Positions 32,577 through 46,900 of a stretch of DNA of 64,000 nucleotides are shown here, piece by piece. Source of the DNA: Zygaena filipendulae (Eukaryota; Arthropoda; Insecta; Lepidoptera; Zygaenidae); contig OU015651.1 of NCBI GenBank assembly GCA_907165275.2, forward strand, positions 6,904,501 to 6,968,500, in the 5' to 3' direction. A model generated the notes under the pieces. It did no database searches. It had not been told where the DNA came from and worked only from the letters and a program-made list of their open reading frames with translations. Within the stretch, counting starts at the first letter, position 1; each line of letters starts with the position of its first letter. The position numbers were made by a program, and so were the translations under genes.

Positions 32577-33342
32577 GGCCGAGAGTCTGGAGCCTGCAAT
32601 GAGGCTCTCGGTTCGTAAGGATCTTTTCCCCGACGAGTGCCTGCTGAAGTTGGCACCTGTCACTCCTGACCGAGACGAATTAGAAGACGACATCTCTTGC
32701 GTGAAACTCGAGACTGATTTTGAACAAAGCATTGACGAAATAGCCAACCAAAAGATGCAGGTAGCTAATGGAACCTTGTCTTCGCCATCACAACCGCGGC
32801 ATCGAAAACATAAGCAGCACTCTCGACGAGGAACAGACCATTCTCCAGTCAATGGATATATACCATCAAAGAGTAAACGAAAGAAGAAAACTCATAGTCC
32901 TGTAAAACATAGAGATACTGTAAATAGCTCATTGCCAATGCGAGTGAAAGGTGGTAAAAATTTAAACTTAGTGAGTAGTAGTGAATGTCAAGAAGAGGAC
33001 AATGAGGATGATGAGGAAGATAGTGATAGTTCAGATGATGAAGTGCTACAGTTTAGTGTGAAGTTACCATTAGTTAATGTGCCACGACAGAGTGGCAAAC
33101 CTTACAGTCATGAACTTAGTCAATTAGCAACAAGAAAGAGCAAATCGCGAGATACTACAAAAGAGAAACGGACTCACACTGTGACACCATGTAGTGGGAA
33201 ACCACGAGCAATGATGGGCATTTGTAGTTCTCGCAGTAAAAAGAAATCCAAGAAATCGGAGTGTACATCCACATATCAAAGTCAGATAGTTGATACCACC
33301 AACCTTAAAATTAAAATCAGAAGAACAAGTGTTCATGAAATC
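32539..33342 (+). CDS. FBXL6: FBXL6 exon 1 (residues 1-268)
   Basis: Encodes a disordered, charged leader. There are basic clusters near residues 110-124 (KSKRKKKTH) and 232-239 (SRSKKKSKK) that could be nuclear localisation signals, and an acidic run at about 151-168 (EEDNEDDEEDSDSSDDE). The exon ends in phase 0 at a consensus donor GTAAGT. Intron 1 is 5.5 kb and full of repeats. Confidence 0.88.
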
Positions 33343-36300
33343 GTAAGTAACACCTTCTGTTCTGTTGTAGCTGAAACTTTGTAATTTTTGAAATACTTTA
33401 TGTAGGATCTTTTTAGTGCTTACCTGAATATAAGTTGCATAATGTAAACAAAGTTGTCTTTATGCCATATTCATGTGAATTAGTTCACCGGTTTAGACAT
33501 GATTGCATAACGAACTTTCGAATTTATAACATTGAAAGCATGGCTATGAATTGACTACCAGTATTTATTTCAGACACAAATTATGTCTTTTGAGTTTGTA
33601 ATTAACACAGAAGGTTGAACTGATAATATTGAACTAATGATGTCAAGGATTAGAATTTTTAGTTGATATTGATAGTGTTTTGGTTGTAATAGTAATTTCA
33701 CCTTTTAACCGACTTCAAAAAAAGAGGTTCTCAGTTTGACCTGTATGTATGTTTGTGCACGATTATCCCATGTTTGACTGAACCGATTTGGATGCAGTTT
33801 TCAGGTAATTCAGATAATTATGTTATATTATAATTATTGAGTATTTATTGAAATTTTGATTAAAGTCAAAAAATAACTACATATGTTTTGACAAAAGTAG
33901 TAGTAGTAGTGATTTTATTGCAGAATGTTTCTAATTCAAGATATGATTTTTATTAAAAAACTGGCCAAGTGCGAGTTGGACTCGTGCACATATAAAAATG
34001 GCAAAAAATCGTGTCTATTGTAGCCCCCCTTAAATATTTGTTTTTTAATTATTTATTTTATATAATTTAATTATTTATTTTTAAAGTGAATATATAACTA
34101 AATATTGTGTGAAAATTTCAAGTGTCTACCTGTTGCCGCTATCAATATTGAGCAAAAACAAGCATAATATCATGTTAGTTGCATGGGAGCTCCCTTAAAT
34201 AATTATTTTATTCTGTTTTTTAGTATTTGTTGTTATAGTGGCAACAGAAATACTTCATCTGTAAAAATTTCAACTAACTATCACAGTTCATAAAAGATTT
34301 AGATTTGTTTATTTGCTAAAATGTGGTAGGTACATGTAAAGGTGTTATGTTCTATGGTACAGCATATAACGGACAGCTTAGTCTTAGTAATAGGGTCCCA
34401 TTTTACCCTTTGAGTATGGAACTATAAAAAGGGAATTAGCTGTTAATCCTTACATATTATTATAATAATTATTATAAGTCTTATGTTATATTAAAACAAA
34501 ATTCTGCCGCTGTGTCTGTCTGTTCGCGATAAACTCCAAAACTACTGCACAGATTTTTATGTGGTTGTCATCAATAGATAGAGTGATTCCAGAGGAAGGT
34601 TTATAGATATAGTTTATCGTGGAATTCCCGCGGAAACTCCAAAATTACTGCGTGTGTAACCGCAGGGGGCGGCTAGTACTTACTAAACTAAAATTTTACA
34701 TAATGAAATAGTATGATTAATCAAAATATTTGTTTTTATGTTTATCTTTCGATTTGTCGCACGCGCAAGCGGCCACAACTTTCTCTTGTATACTATCACT
34801 GTCTTTTTACCATTAAATAATTTTTCAACATAATCCCTAAGTTTTCTAGCTGTAGAATCTAACTATAAACATTGGTTTATTGATATTTTTTGTGTAAAGA
34901 ACTTCATCAGCAGAGTGGTAGCCAACATTATTTCATAATGTGAATACACTTTCGAAAATAACACAACATAAGTAAAAACTTCTTTAAATTCATTGTTAAA
35001 CAGGTAATATGTATTACCTTTATAATAAAGGGTATTTTTTTAAAGTTTCACAACTTTGAGTTGGCAACACTGCTTTATTTAAAAGTCGATTTAACAGCTG
35101 ATAGTTGCTTTTTGTTTAGTTTGGCATTTCACTATGGATAAATTTACACCAGAGCAACACTTGCAAATTGTTGAAAATAACGGTTCTGTTCATCAAACTT
35201 ATCATGCACTTCGTCCTTTTTATGGCTATTTCACGTAATGTTCCTATGAATTGGCTACCAAGAGCGTGTGATTTAACCCCATTGGATTATTTTCTTTGGG
35301 GTTATGTTAAGTCACTTGTCTACGCCGATAAACCAGAGAACACCTGGAAATCAACAGTCAAAGAGTTTTTGGCGAAATAAAACTACAAATGCTACGAAAA
35401 GTGTGTGAAAATTAGAGTTGCAGATTGCGCCTTGTACGCGTCAGCCGTGGCAGCCACATGTCTGAAATCATATTTAAACACTAGCTGTGCCCTGCGGTTT
35501 CACCCGCGTGATACGTTTTTATACAACAACTTTTTTCCCGACATCCGATTTAAATGAAACAAAACCTATATGTAGCTCCAGGTTAAGCTTAATCTACCTG
35601 TGAAAACCACATGACAATCCGTTCAGTAGATTCGGAGATTATCGCGAACAGACAGACAGACAGACAGACAAAAGAAATTTAAAAACTTTTTTTTTGGCTT
35701 GGTAAAAGAAGTTTTATCACCCCTCTCAATTTTAGGTAAAAATATTCAATGTACAGAATCGCGGATTCTACTCTTTTATTATAGTACTAGCTGTGCCCCG
35801 CGGTTTCACCCGCGGTAATTTCAGAGTTCCCGCGCGAATTCTGGGATAAAAAGTACCCTATGTCGTTCTCTGTACATCTGAAAACGTGCATGCCAAATTT
35901 CATCCAAATCCGTTCAGCCATTTTTGCGTGATTGAGTAAACATATGCGAGGATAAAAGCTCGAAAGCGCATTTTCATCCGACTTACTTCAAATTTATAGT
36001 CACTGCTCAGCTCCTATGTGTCTTAGCGTTATGTTAACTATAACCTGCCCAGGAGTATGGACTACAATCGTACCAAGTTTGGTTAAAATCCCTTCTGTAG
36101 TTTTTGACCCATGTGTGCACATACAGACAGACAGACAAAAAGTTTACTGATTGCATTTTTGGCATCAGTATCGATCACCATTCATCCTCCAATATTAATT
36201 TTGAATATAAATTCATGTACAGAATTGACCTCTCTACAGTTTTATTATAAGTATAGATAGACTAGCTGTGCCCCGCGGTTTCACCCGCATGAAAGGTTTT

Positions 36301-37956
36301 TATACAACAACTTGTTTTCCCGACATCCAATTTCAATGAAACAAAGCCTTTATGTAGCTCCAGGCTAAGCTTTATCTACCTGTGAAAACCGCATTACAAT
36401 CGGTTGAGTAGATGCGGAGATTATTGCGAACAGACAGACAGAAAAGAATTTTTAACCGACTTCCAAAAAGGAGGAGATTCTATGTTCGATTGTATGTATG
36501 TTTTTTTTTTTTTTTTTTTTTTATGTATGTTCACCGATTACTCGAAGACGGTTGGACCGATTTGAAAAATTCTTTTTTTGTTTGAAAGGGTATACTCCCA
36601 ATTAGGTCCCATTGCCACCAAGTTGGGATCTGATGATGGGATCTTGGAGAAATCGAGGGAACTCTTCAAAAATTATAGGCACACCTATAGCGATTTGGGT
36701 ATTTTTGATAGTAAATCGTTCATTTGCTTTCGGAAAGCAAAATTTGAAGAAGAGGAACTGATGATGAAGACCACAGGTGGTCATCGGAACAACTCAAAAA
36801 TAATACGTATTTCACGGGTTCCGATTGAAGCGATTTCGAAAATTGTTTTTTTTGTTTGAAAGGGGATACTTCCAAATTGATTCCATTGTCACCAAGTCGA
36901 GATCTGATGATGGGATCTTGGAGTAATCGAGGGAACTCTTCAAAAATTATGAGAACACTTATAGCGATTTTTGTATTTTTCACAGTAAAACGTTTCTTTG
37001 CTATCGGAAAGCAAAATTTGAAGAAGAGGAACTGATGATGAAGACCACAGATGGTCATCGGAACTACTCAATAATGGGTATTTCACGGGTTCCGAATCGT
37101 TAACTTTAATATGGTTTCTAAACAATTTATACCCGTCACAATGTATATGGTGAAGTGGAACTGATGGTGATGTACTAGGAGAACTCCTCAACAATTAACG
37201 TCCCTGCGTCGGGAAAAGTAATATTTTGTAAAAGGTGATGAGCAGTTGATATTAGGCTATTGTAACTTAGAGAAATTACGAACTAAGTCACTTAAAAGTG
37301 AGAAATAAACAAAATTTTAACAAAAAAATTAAAACCGACTTCCAAAAACACAAAACTAAAAAACTAAAAATAAAAAGCTAAAAATAACAAAATACCGATT
37401 TAATCCAAAAGACAAAAACACGCGTAATATTATTATTGGTTTGTGCTACCACTGATCGGTATGAAGTCGGTGACAAGCCAAATATGGAGAGGGAAGATGG
37501 GCTAAATCGACTCCCACCACCAGCTCTTCGTGAGCAGAACAACCCAAGTGGGCAGACACCAGTGGGCTTGTCACCGAATTCAAACCGATCAGTGGTAGCA
37601 CAAACCAATAATAATATTACGCGTGTTTTTGTCTTTTGGATTAAATCGGTATTTTGTTATTTTTAGCTTTTTATTTTTAGTTTTTTAGTTTTGTGTTTTT
37701 GGAAGTCGGTTTTAATTTTTTTGTTAAAATTTTGTTTATTTCTCATAAAAACTTTTTTTTTGGGCTTGGTTACTCTTCTTTTATCACCCCTCTCAATTTT
37801 AGGTAAAAATATTCAATGTACAAAATCGCGGATTCTACTCTTTTATTATAGTATAGATAGATATATTAATGCCATAAAATTATCTATCTCATAAAGCCAC
37901 TTTAACTGATATTAAAAATATACTTATTTCTTTGTTTTATTTTAATTTGAAGTGGT

Positions 37957-37991
<35 letters not shown>

Positions 37992-40900
37992 CATTTATTT
38001 GCATAAGACATTGTTCTAAAAGATGTAGATGTGTAACTCTAAAAAAACACCCTGTATCATAACTGGATACAGATAAGCAATAGTGTGTTAACCAGTGGCG
38101 TAGCGTAGGACACTAGTACCCGATGCGAATCCCAAATTTGCCGCTATCTTGTTTTTGCAATTGACTATAAAAAAGGGGACATAAAAATGGTACTCTTATA
38201 GAATAATACTAACCTGATAGTGAAAACATGAATATTTAAAAAAAACAATATACTTAACCAAAAAAATTACAGAAAAACGTTAAAGGAAATCAACTTTCTT
38301 AAAAATTATTTTTTTTTTCTTTCAAAACCTGTGAAATGCCGCCCCCGCCAAAGTGCCGCCCGGTGCGAACCGCACCCCCCACCTCCCCCCACGCTACGCC
38401 ACTGGTATTAACCCACATTGGACAAATTTCGAGTAAATCGTGTTTTAAAATTATAGCGCCATTTTGTGTAAACATTTTTTTATGTTCAACATTTCATTGA
38501 TATTTAAACAATGTAATCAGTCATAAGTTAAACACATAATTAAAAAACGTTTTATGACTCTCAATAAAGTTTTCTGTATCAATAACTTAATTTTGTGGGT
38601 TAACGTTTTATTGCTTAACTGCGTCCAACTATAATATTATAATGTACCTATTTATATTATAAAAATAAATAAGTGTTGTAGAGCATGACTTAACTAAAAT
38701 TATGCTATCTCTTTCTATGTACTTTTTTTGCAAAATTATTCTTTTTTACCCAACTATGTTTAGTTATAATCCACCATTTTTAGATTTTCCAAAAGAACCT
38801 CCAAACTTTGTGTCCAAATGCCTCTTATATGTTTAATTTACTAGCCAAGTTTTGAAAATTAGGTGACACCCACACCAGCATCAATTGCCGACATCGGTCA
38901 GAGAAAGTCCAAAAAGAAGCGGGCTGCGTCGCCGGTGGCCAGCGTCAGCTCCGGTGAAGAGTACAATCCTTTGCACGGCGACACCGCTGCCGCCATGAGT
39001 GTCGCCGCGCCGAAGCCCAGGCACCCACCGCCCAAGTCACGAAAACCAACCAAATCTAGAAGTAGAGGTACGTATGTGCCCTTCGCATTCAATAGCAACT
39101 ACCTGAACTCTGAAGCAACGCAGCGTATCCGTGCGTGTGCAAATTGGCACATTGTGGATGAAGAACTCTCCTTTCGGCATGATTTCTAATCGGGTAATTC
39201 TAATCATACCCAAAATATGATGTCTTTATCCATAATCCCATTCATTCATAAAAAAAGAAATTTTTAGATAGCAGTTTTCAGTGAAATCCTTACTAATCCT
39301 ACTAATATTATAAATGTGTGTGGATATTTGTTACTGAATCACGCAAAACGACTGAATGGATTTGATGAAATTTGGCATGCACGTTGTAAGGGGTACAGAC
39401 AAGGACATAGGGTACTTTTTATCCCGGAATTACCGCGGGAACTCCAAAATTACCGCGGTTGAAACCGCGGGGCACAGTTAGTATATAAATGCGAAAGTTA
39501 GTTTGTTTGTTTGTTTGTTACGCTTTCACGCCTTAATGGCTCAATCGATCATTATGAAATTTTGCATACACGGTGTCAGGGGTACAGAGAAGGACATAGG
39601 ATACTTTTTATCCCGAAATCCTCGCGTAAACTCCGAAATTACCGGGAGTGAAACCGTGGGAACAGCTAGTAATTTATAATTATATGAAACTGGAACAGTT
39701 TTTAACGACTTTAGTGGATCATTTAAGGAATTATTTGTTTGTATACATACAATAGGCTAGTTTCCTGGGTAAAAAAATCAAAATTCTATTTAGTCCGTCA
39801 GTTAGATAATAAAAAAATAAAAGACACGTATTTTTTGCTTTTATAAAATAATGGAAATATGCATAGATAAAGCGCATTAAAGTTTAGGGTGGGGGACTCG
39901 TGATGTCACAGCTCGCTATAACGTGCGAACAAACTGTAGCGAGGCGTGACGTCATGTGAAATTTCGACTTGATATATCTCCGTTATTTTTTGGTTACATA
40001 AAAAAAAAAAAAATACGTGTCCAATATTTTTTAATAATCTACGAAACGGACTAAAAAGAAAAATTTAGGAAACTAGCCTATTTATATACGTTAATTATTA
40101 ATTTTAATTCGCAGCAAAAACTGAAAAGACTGAAAGAAATAGAGGAAACGGTGACAGAAGTAGGGGAAGTGGAGCTGAGAAAGTCACTGGACCACAAAGC
40201 CCTTGGGCTCACTTGATTCCTGAAGAAGTACTCGTCCAGATCTTCGAACACGTCGTATCTTCGCAAGGAACTTTACCTTCCGTTATCAGGTGAGTAATAG
40301 GAGGAATTAATGTAAACACCTTTCATTGCACATTGGTGTGTCTGATAAGGAAAAACGCTTAAGTAAATAAACACTTTCAGAATAATGGTTCTTAGATCAC
40401 CTTTAAGGGCATACATAATATGTATTCAGATTGGTCGGATTCGGTTGACTGACCCATTTGACAAATATTGATGCTCAATAAATGGACAAGCCCGGGCTAT
40501 TATAATGTATGACACGCAAGGGTGATTGGTGCCTTAATAATGACTTGAAAGATTTAAATGATATTTATCTTCTGGTCACTGACTCATTGGCTAAACAGGA
40601 AATCTAGAAACTACCTGACCTATGGAGCTGGGCAGGTAGATATATAGTTACTGGGTAGGAGACGTCAGCTAAAAATGGATTTCACGGAGCTCCCAAATAC
40701 AGATGAATGCGGGTGAAACTGTACAGAACAGCTATTACGTATATTATCTATACTTCTATACTTTATATTATAATAAGGCAAAGTTTGTGACTTTGTGAAG
40801 TTGTAGGGGGTAATCTCTGGATCTCCTGAACCGATTTTGAAAATTCTTGCTACGGTAGTTCTGAGTGTCATAGGGTACTTTTTATCCCGAAATTTCCTCG

Positions 40901-43900
40901 GGATGTAATTTTAGTCATTTTTTGTTTAATTTGATTCGAATGGGAAGAAGGCGCCGAATTCTCAAATGATTATGTATTGGTTTTGGTAGTTTTTTCTTTC
41001 TTCAGAATGTGTCTGTATCGTAATTTGTATGAGTAAGTTGGTAACGAAAGTGCCGTTTCTAATTTTTCAGATTGAGTAGAGTATGCAAATTATGGCACAA
41101 TGTAAGTTGTAGACCAGAATTGTGGAAACATGTCGACCTTACACAATACACAAATGAAAAATGGAAAACTGACTACAAACTAGTGTGGCTGCTCGAAAAT
41201 CGATTATCAAAGTGTCAAAGCTTGAATATTGGTAAGTGTTGTTTGCCTATTAATGAATACGTACGTATATTATTCAGTTGAAGGGATTAGGGAAGAGTTT
41301 CAACAAAATCACGGCAATATACCTAGTTCTGTATTTTAAAGTTTTCGCGGGTTGGTGCCGCCCGCGCCTGTTCGATGTTAATCGTTTATGGTGTTAATAT
41401 TTTGTCTGTGTAGGTCAGTGGAAGGTGTGCAACGTGCCGTGGGTGCTGGCATGTCTGGTGGAGTACTGCCCCAACCTGGTGGAGCTGAGCGTGGCCGGAT
41501 GGAGTCGCCTCACGCCCGACCAGCTATTAGATCTTGTGCAGGGCTTGTCTAATCTGCAAAGACTAGATTTATCGCTAACGGTAAATCGACAAAGCATTTC
41601 ATAATGTTTGGCCAGTATTTCGCTTCTCAAACTTTGCGCGTATCAGGTTTAGTACCGTTAATTTTATTTACGGGTCAATTTGCGACCGGCACGTGAATGT
41701 TTGGATGGTTTGATATTTGTGATTCACACTTGCACACATTCACGGATCCATAATTAAAAAAAAATGTGCCGAATTTTCATCTATCTTCAGTAGTTTCGGC
41801 TGGGCGTCGATGACTCGGCGAGGAAGCTTCATTTTGTAGATAACTAGCAGTAGCAGCATAACTAGTATATTGTGCACATGAACAACTTTCACTGCGTTAA
41901 CTATTGTACCATATTAATTTTTTATCGGCTCGAATATATTAGGTAAAAACGGAACCGCCATCTTGGAATCGGAACACGCTGAATGCACTCCTATTGCCAC
42001 AATATTTGTTTATAGATTTTATGCTGGGGCAAGTCGCGCATTTGCGACTCTCTATGAATTAAATTTTTTGTTGTATGTACACACATGATTTTTATTTCTT
42101 CTTGTTTTTTTTTTCAATATGGCAACAGATGCCTTGGGTTGGTAGGCGCACTATTCATGCCAATGTCAGTCAGAGAAAACAGTGGACAGTTACAAAGAAC
42201 AAATATTTGTTAAGACAGATTATGATTTTTATTTATTTTGGCAATAATGATTCTTTCCATAACGTCATGTGTGATCGCCGGCAGTCGGAGATGGGCGGGT
42301 CGAGCACGTGCCTGTCCGCGGCGTCGGTGGCGCGCGTGGCCGAGCACTGCGGCGAGCGCTTCACGCACCTCACACTCGCCAACAACAAGTTCACGGCGCT
42401 GCCGCAGATACTCACCTCTATCGCGGTAAGGGGACACACCCATACCACGTGACCCATTTTTTTTTTTACAATTTTCAACCCACCCCTCGGTGACCACTCG
42501 TAGTATATTATGCTAAGATGCCCCTCTAGTTGTCACGTAGAGATTCATAAATAGAGAGTTAAAGCGGCGGCGACGTATTGTAATTAGAAAAAAAACAACA
42601 ATCATAACAACCAAACATAATGAAAATAAAAAAATAAAAAATGCCTTTATTTGGAAAATTTGGGTTCTTAACCTAGACCTACCATAATGTATAATGATGG
42701 GCACATCACATATAATTCCAGACTTCAGGGGCAGGATAATCTGTAACATATTGTATTCCAAAGAACAATTCTATATTTTTCTTTGTTTTCTCTTATAACT
42801 GTTCTACTTCATAAGTGTATAAGTGGTAAACTCAGCGACTCATGTTCTGCCATCATGCTAATCCTATGTGTGTACCTACCAATAATATAGCTGTGGGATG
42901 GTTTAGGACATAATATGTTATACTGTATTATTGTTAACTAGGTGTGCCCCGCGGTTTCACCCGCGCCAAACTTTTTTTCCCGACATCCAATTTCAATGAA
43001 ACAAAGCCTATATGTAGCTCCAGGCTAAGCTTAATCTACCTGTGAAAACCGCATGACAATCCGTTCAGTAGATTTGGAGATTATCGCGAACAGACAGACA
43101 GAAAAGATTTTTAAAATCCCTTTTTTTGTGGTTGGTTACTCTTCGTTTATCGTCCCCTGTCAGTTTTTGTTAAAAATATTCAATGTACAGAATCGCGGAT
43201 TCTACTCTTTTATTATAGTATAGATTTTTATAACGTTAACTTAATATATCGTAATATTTTTCTGTATTTTTGCAATAAATAAATAAATATTTACAGACTC
43301 ACTGTGGAAATCTGGAAGTGTTGGACATATCGGGCGCCCGCGCCACGTCGCACCCGGCGGCGGTGCCGCTGGAGGCGCTGCAGCAGGGCTGCCCCAAGCT
43401 GCGGGTGTTCCGAGCGGCCAACGCCCAGCTCGTGCTCGCAAACCCTCCGTCAACGAAGCAGGTCAGTTACTGCTATATTTATTTATGTCATAGCCCATAG
43501 GGGGCAAACGGGCAGGTGGTTACCGCCGCCCATAGACATCTGCAACACCATGAGGTATGCAGGAGAAGTTTTGAGAAAGTTAAGCTCTAACTTCTTTTGC
43601 AACCGTGGCGCGCCCGCTCCGCCTACATTATCCCTGTACTTAATCTCTTCTGATATTATAAAGAGGTGAAGTCCGTGAGTTTGTGACGTTGTAGGGGTAA
43701 TCTCTGATCTACTGGACCGATTTTGAAAAAAAATTCACTTAGGAAGCTACGGCAGTCCTGAGTGAAGTAGGGTACCTACTTTTAACTTTGAAGTATTTTG
43801 AAGTACTAAGTAGGGACAGCTAATATGTTACATATTATTATCTCTGTGGTGGTCCGTGTCGCCGTCGGGTGGCAGAGCGGCGAGGGCTGGTCGCAGCTGG

Positions 43901-46900
43901 AGGAGCTGTCGATCGCGGGCGAGGCGGCGGCGGAGCGCGTGGCGGTGGGCGAGTACCGGCTGGGCGACGAGGCGCTGGCGCGGCTGGTGCGCGGCGCGCA
44001 CCGCCTGCGGCTGCTGGACCTGCGCGGCCTGCACCGCATCACCGACTCGGGGCTGGTGCGCGTGCCCGCCTGGGACCTGCAACATCTTTTTTTAGGAGGT
44101 CCGTTGACGATTTTTTTCTGTTTATAACAGGCCTCTTAGACGAGTTGACAATGTATACCTACTAATATTATAATGAGGAAAGATTTGTATTTTTGTTTGT
44201 TTGTTGCGATTCGACTCAAAAACTACAGGAACGATTTCAAATATTCTTTTACTATTAGAATTCTACATTTTCCCTGAGTAAGATAGGCTATATTGTAACT
44301 CGAAATTCCCTCGTGAGCACCGAAATTACCGCGGGTGAAATGCTGCTGAGCTACTTATTGTATATGTAATTAATTGGCATTGATCGTTGTCGTTTGTCGT
44401 TAGGGTGCAACGTGACACGTCAGAGTAACTCGTGCCTGGAGCTGATCTGTCAGAAGTGGTCGCACAGCCTGCTGGAGCTGGACCTGTCGTGGGCGTCCGC
44501 GACGCGGATACTGGACGACGCGGTCGCGGCGCTCGCCGACACGGCCGCCAGCCGGCTCCGGTGCGTACGCCCTCCGTTGTTCTCAGTGCTTGGACGCTGT
44601 GCCGGTACCCCATACAAGCCGGGCGTGCCTAGCTGGAGCCTGAAGCCGATCGGCCGACGCCGATAAGCAATAACATGTTAACTCACAAAATTAAGTTATT
44701 GATACAAAACGCTGTATTGAGAGTTATAGAACGTTTTTTAATTATGTGGTTGCCTTATTACATTGTTTAAATAAATACCAACAAATTGTTTACATAAAAA
44801 ATGTTGACACAAAATGGCGCTATAATTTTAAAACGCGATTTACTTAAAATTTCTCCAGTGCTGATCTATAGCCAAATATTTTAATAAGTATCTTTATTTT
44901 TACATACATTTTATATACTTATTAAAATATTTGATATTCTGTAGCAAGTGTTTTGCTTGGTAGCCGGGTTTTTGAGCTTGTATGGAGGTACCGCCTTAGA
45001 GTAAATTATATAAATATGTACTGAGTATACCGTCACTGGTTGGAGATCATCACACAGCGCCACCTGATCCCAAACAAAGCAGAGCTTGTACTAAACTCGT
45101 AACTTGTACAAAAAAATATACAAGTATACAAATTATATCAGTACATAACGTACACTTCTACAATAGGGTACTTGCATGAAATTTATAATAAGAAATTATG
45201 TCAATATTTCAAAAATAGAGCCTTAGAAAAGCGTTATCGTCAAAGATTTACTAAAAAATTTTCAATAGTTTTCAAAATATTCCACTTTTAATTTTGTGAA
45301 ACGGAACGTTGCAACGACACACCAATCACAGCCAAGCTTAACACATGACGTCACTTTTATTTTTTTAGGAGACATTTACCTCTTTCAGAGAAGGCAAAAG
45401 AAACTAAGTGCATACAGTCAACGCATATTTTTCATTTTCTGAAGTTTTTTACTTTAAAATGCATCGGTAACATGCATTTCGATTCTTTACTGGAACTTTT
45501 GGAAGTAAATCGACACAGTTCAACCTTAATTTCGCTTTTGTATATTGAAGTTATCTGTCTGTCAGTGTCACATAACCCTGTCAATACGACATTGACATTT
45601 CTATCACAGATTAATAAGGCGTAATTTTGCACAAGTGACGTCATTCCGCGTTTCGGCGGTAAGGTCTAAAGTAGGAACTTTGAAACGCTCTATTTCATTA
45701 ATTTATGCATATATTTTTTTTCTTTTTCTTGATTTGTTTAAGTAGGCCATATATCTTTTAAATAGACTGAAAAAAAAATTCATGCAAGTACCCTATTATG
45801 TAACTGTTGTTGCTAACTGCCCTACTGGTTCCTAACTAAGCAGAGCTTGTGCTATGGGTACAAAAAGTAGATTTTTTTGTTGTAAATATATATTTATGTA
45901 ACCTACAAATACCCAGACTCAAAGTAAACACCAATGTTTCACATAAATGTATACTCTGATCAGCGGGAATCGAACCTGACCTGATGACCTGACGTAGCAG
46001 TCATGGGCCATGGCGCTGTGTATTTAATCATTTACTTATAGAAACTCAACAGCCAAATACAATACACAAATACAATATTTACCTATATTGTAATACATGA
46101 GTCAGATTATTGGCTTATCAATATTAATATTTTAAAGAGAAAAAGTTACGTTTGTAATGCAAGTAAATAAACAAAAAGAAACTCCGTTTGCGTAAAGAGT
46201 TCGAATTGTAAAGCTTCCTGCATTTTCTGTTAAGTAACTGTGATGCCAAATAAAGATTATATCTATGTTTATGTCTAATCATCCATAATTAACATTATGG
46301 CAGATGTAATCTACTCTATAAAAATATTCATGGTGATCAATTGGTCCTATTATCTGCCCCACAGACAATATAATGAAGCATTTACGCTGAGATAGTGACC
46401 GATTGGCCCCCACACAGCACACCCTTCTATCTCCTTCACAATATTTATTAAAGTTTCTTTTTTTTTCTGTCTCTTATTTTGTACCTTTTAAATAAGAACC
46501 AATAAACTCCCTTTCTTTCTTTCTTTCTATTAAAACTACCCTCTATATTACATGTTCATTGCCTTTTATTCTATCGAGATTTATCTCCCTCCGGTGCAAT
46601 GTCAAGGGAAGATTATTGTTTCTCTGTGTTAATACTTATTGTAAATTTCAGAACGCTCAACTTATGCGGATCTTCAGTTTCATTGGAGCCCGTAAAAAAG
46701 GTGCTGCTCAAGTGCAAGAATGTAGAGTCTATAAACTTGAGTTCTTGCCGCGCCCTCCCGAGAGGCATGAAGCGCCTTTACACAGGTAAAGAGTTGCAAG
46801 ACCTCAAAGATAGTTTAGATCCCGCCAAGGCGAAAACCAAAGACAACGATGGTGATGAAGATGAGGAAGTTGATAAGAAAAAGAGACCCACCAAAAAGGA

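Larger units (their letters stand above)
36261..37860 (-). mobile_element. Helitron-like element split by a 1.3-kb repeat
   Basis: 36261-36452 carries the hairpin end and (CAGA)n; 37746-37860 carries the matching remainder (TTTTTTTGGGCTTGGTTACT to TTATAGTATAGATAG). The intact tandem copy at 15798-16020 joins these parts directly, so 36453-37745 is an insertion. Confidence 0.8.

Noticed and set aside
42210..44165. Long GC-rich frames on the - strand and in other + frames between 42.2 and 44.2 kb
   Set aside because: Shadows of the GC-rich FBXL6 exons 6 to 8; the chosen frame alone joins in phase and matches the LRR pattern.
46559..46651. Extending FBXL6 exon 10 upstream to an ATG at 46599
   Set aside because: The TTTCAG acceptor at 46651 gives the right phase and the conserved TLNLCG join; the upstream codons are intronic.
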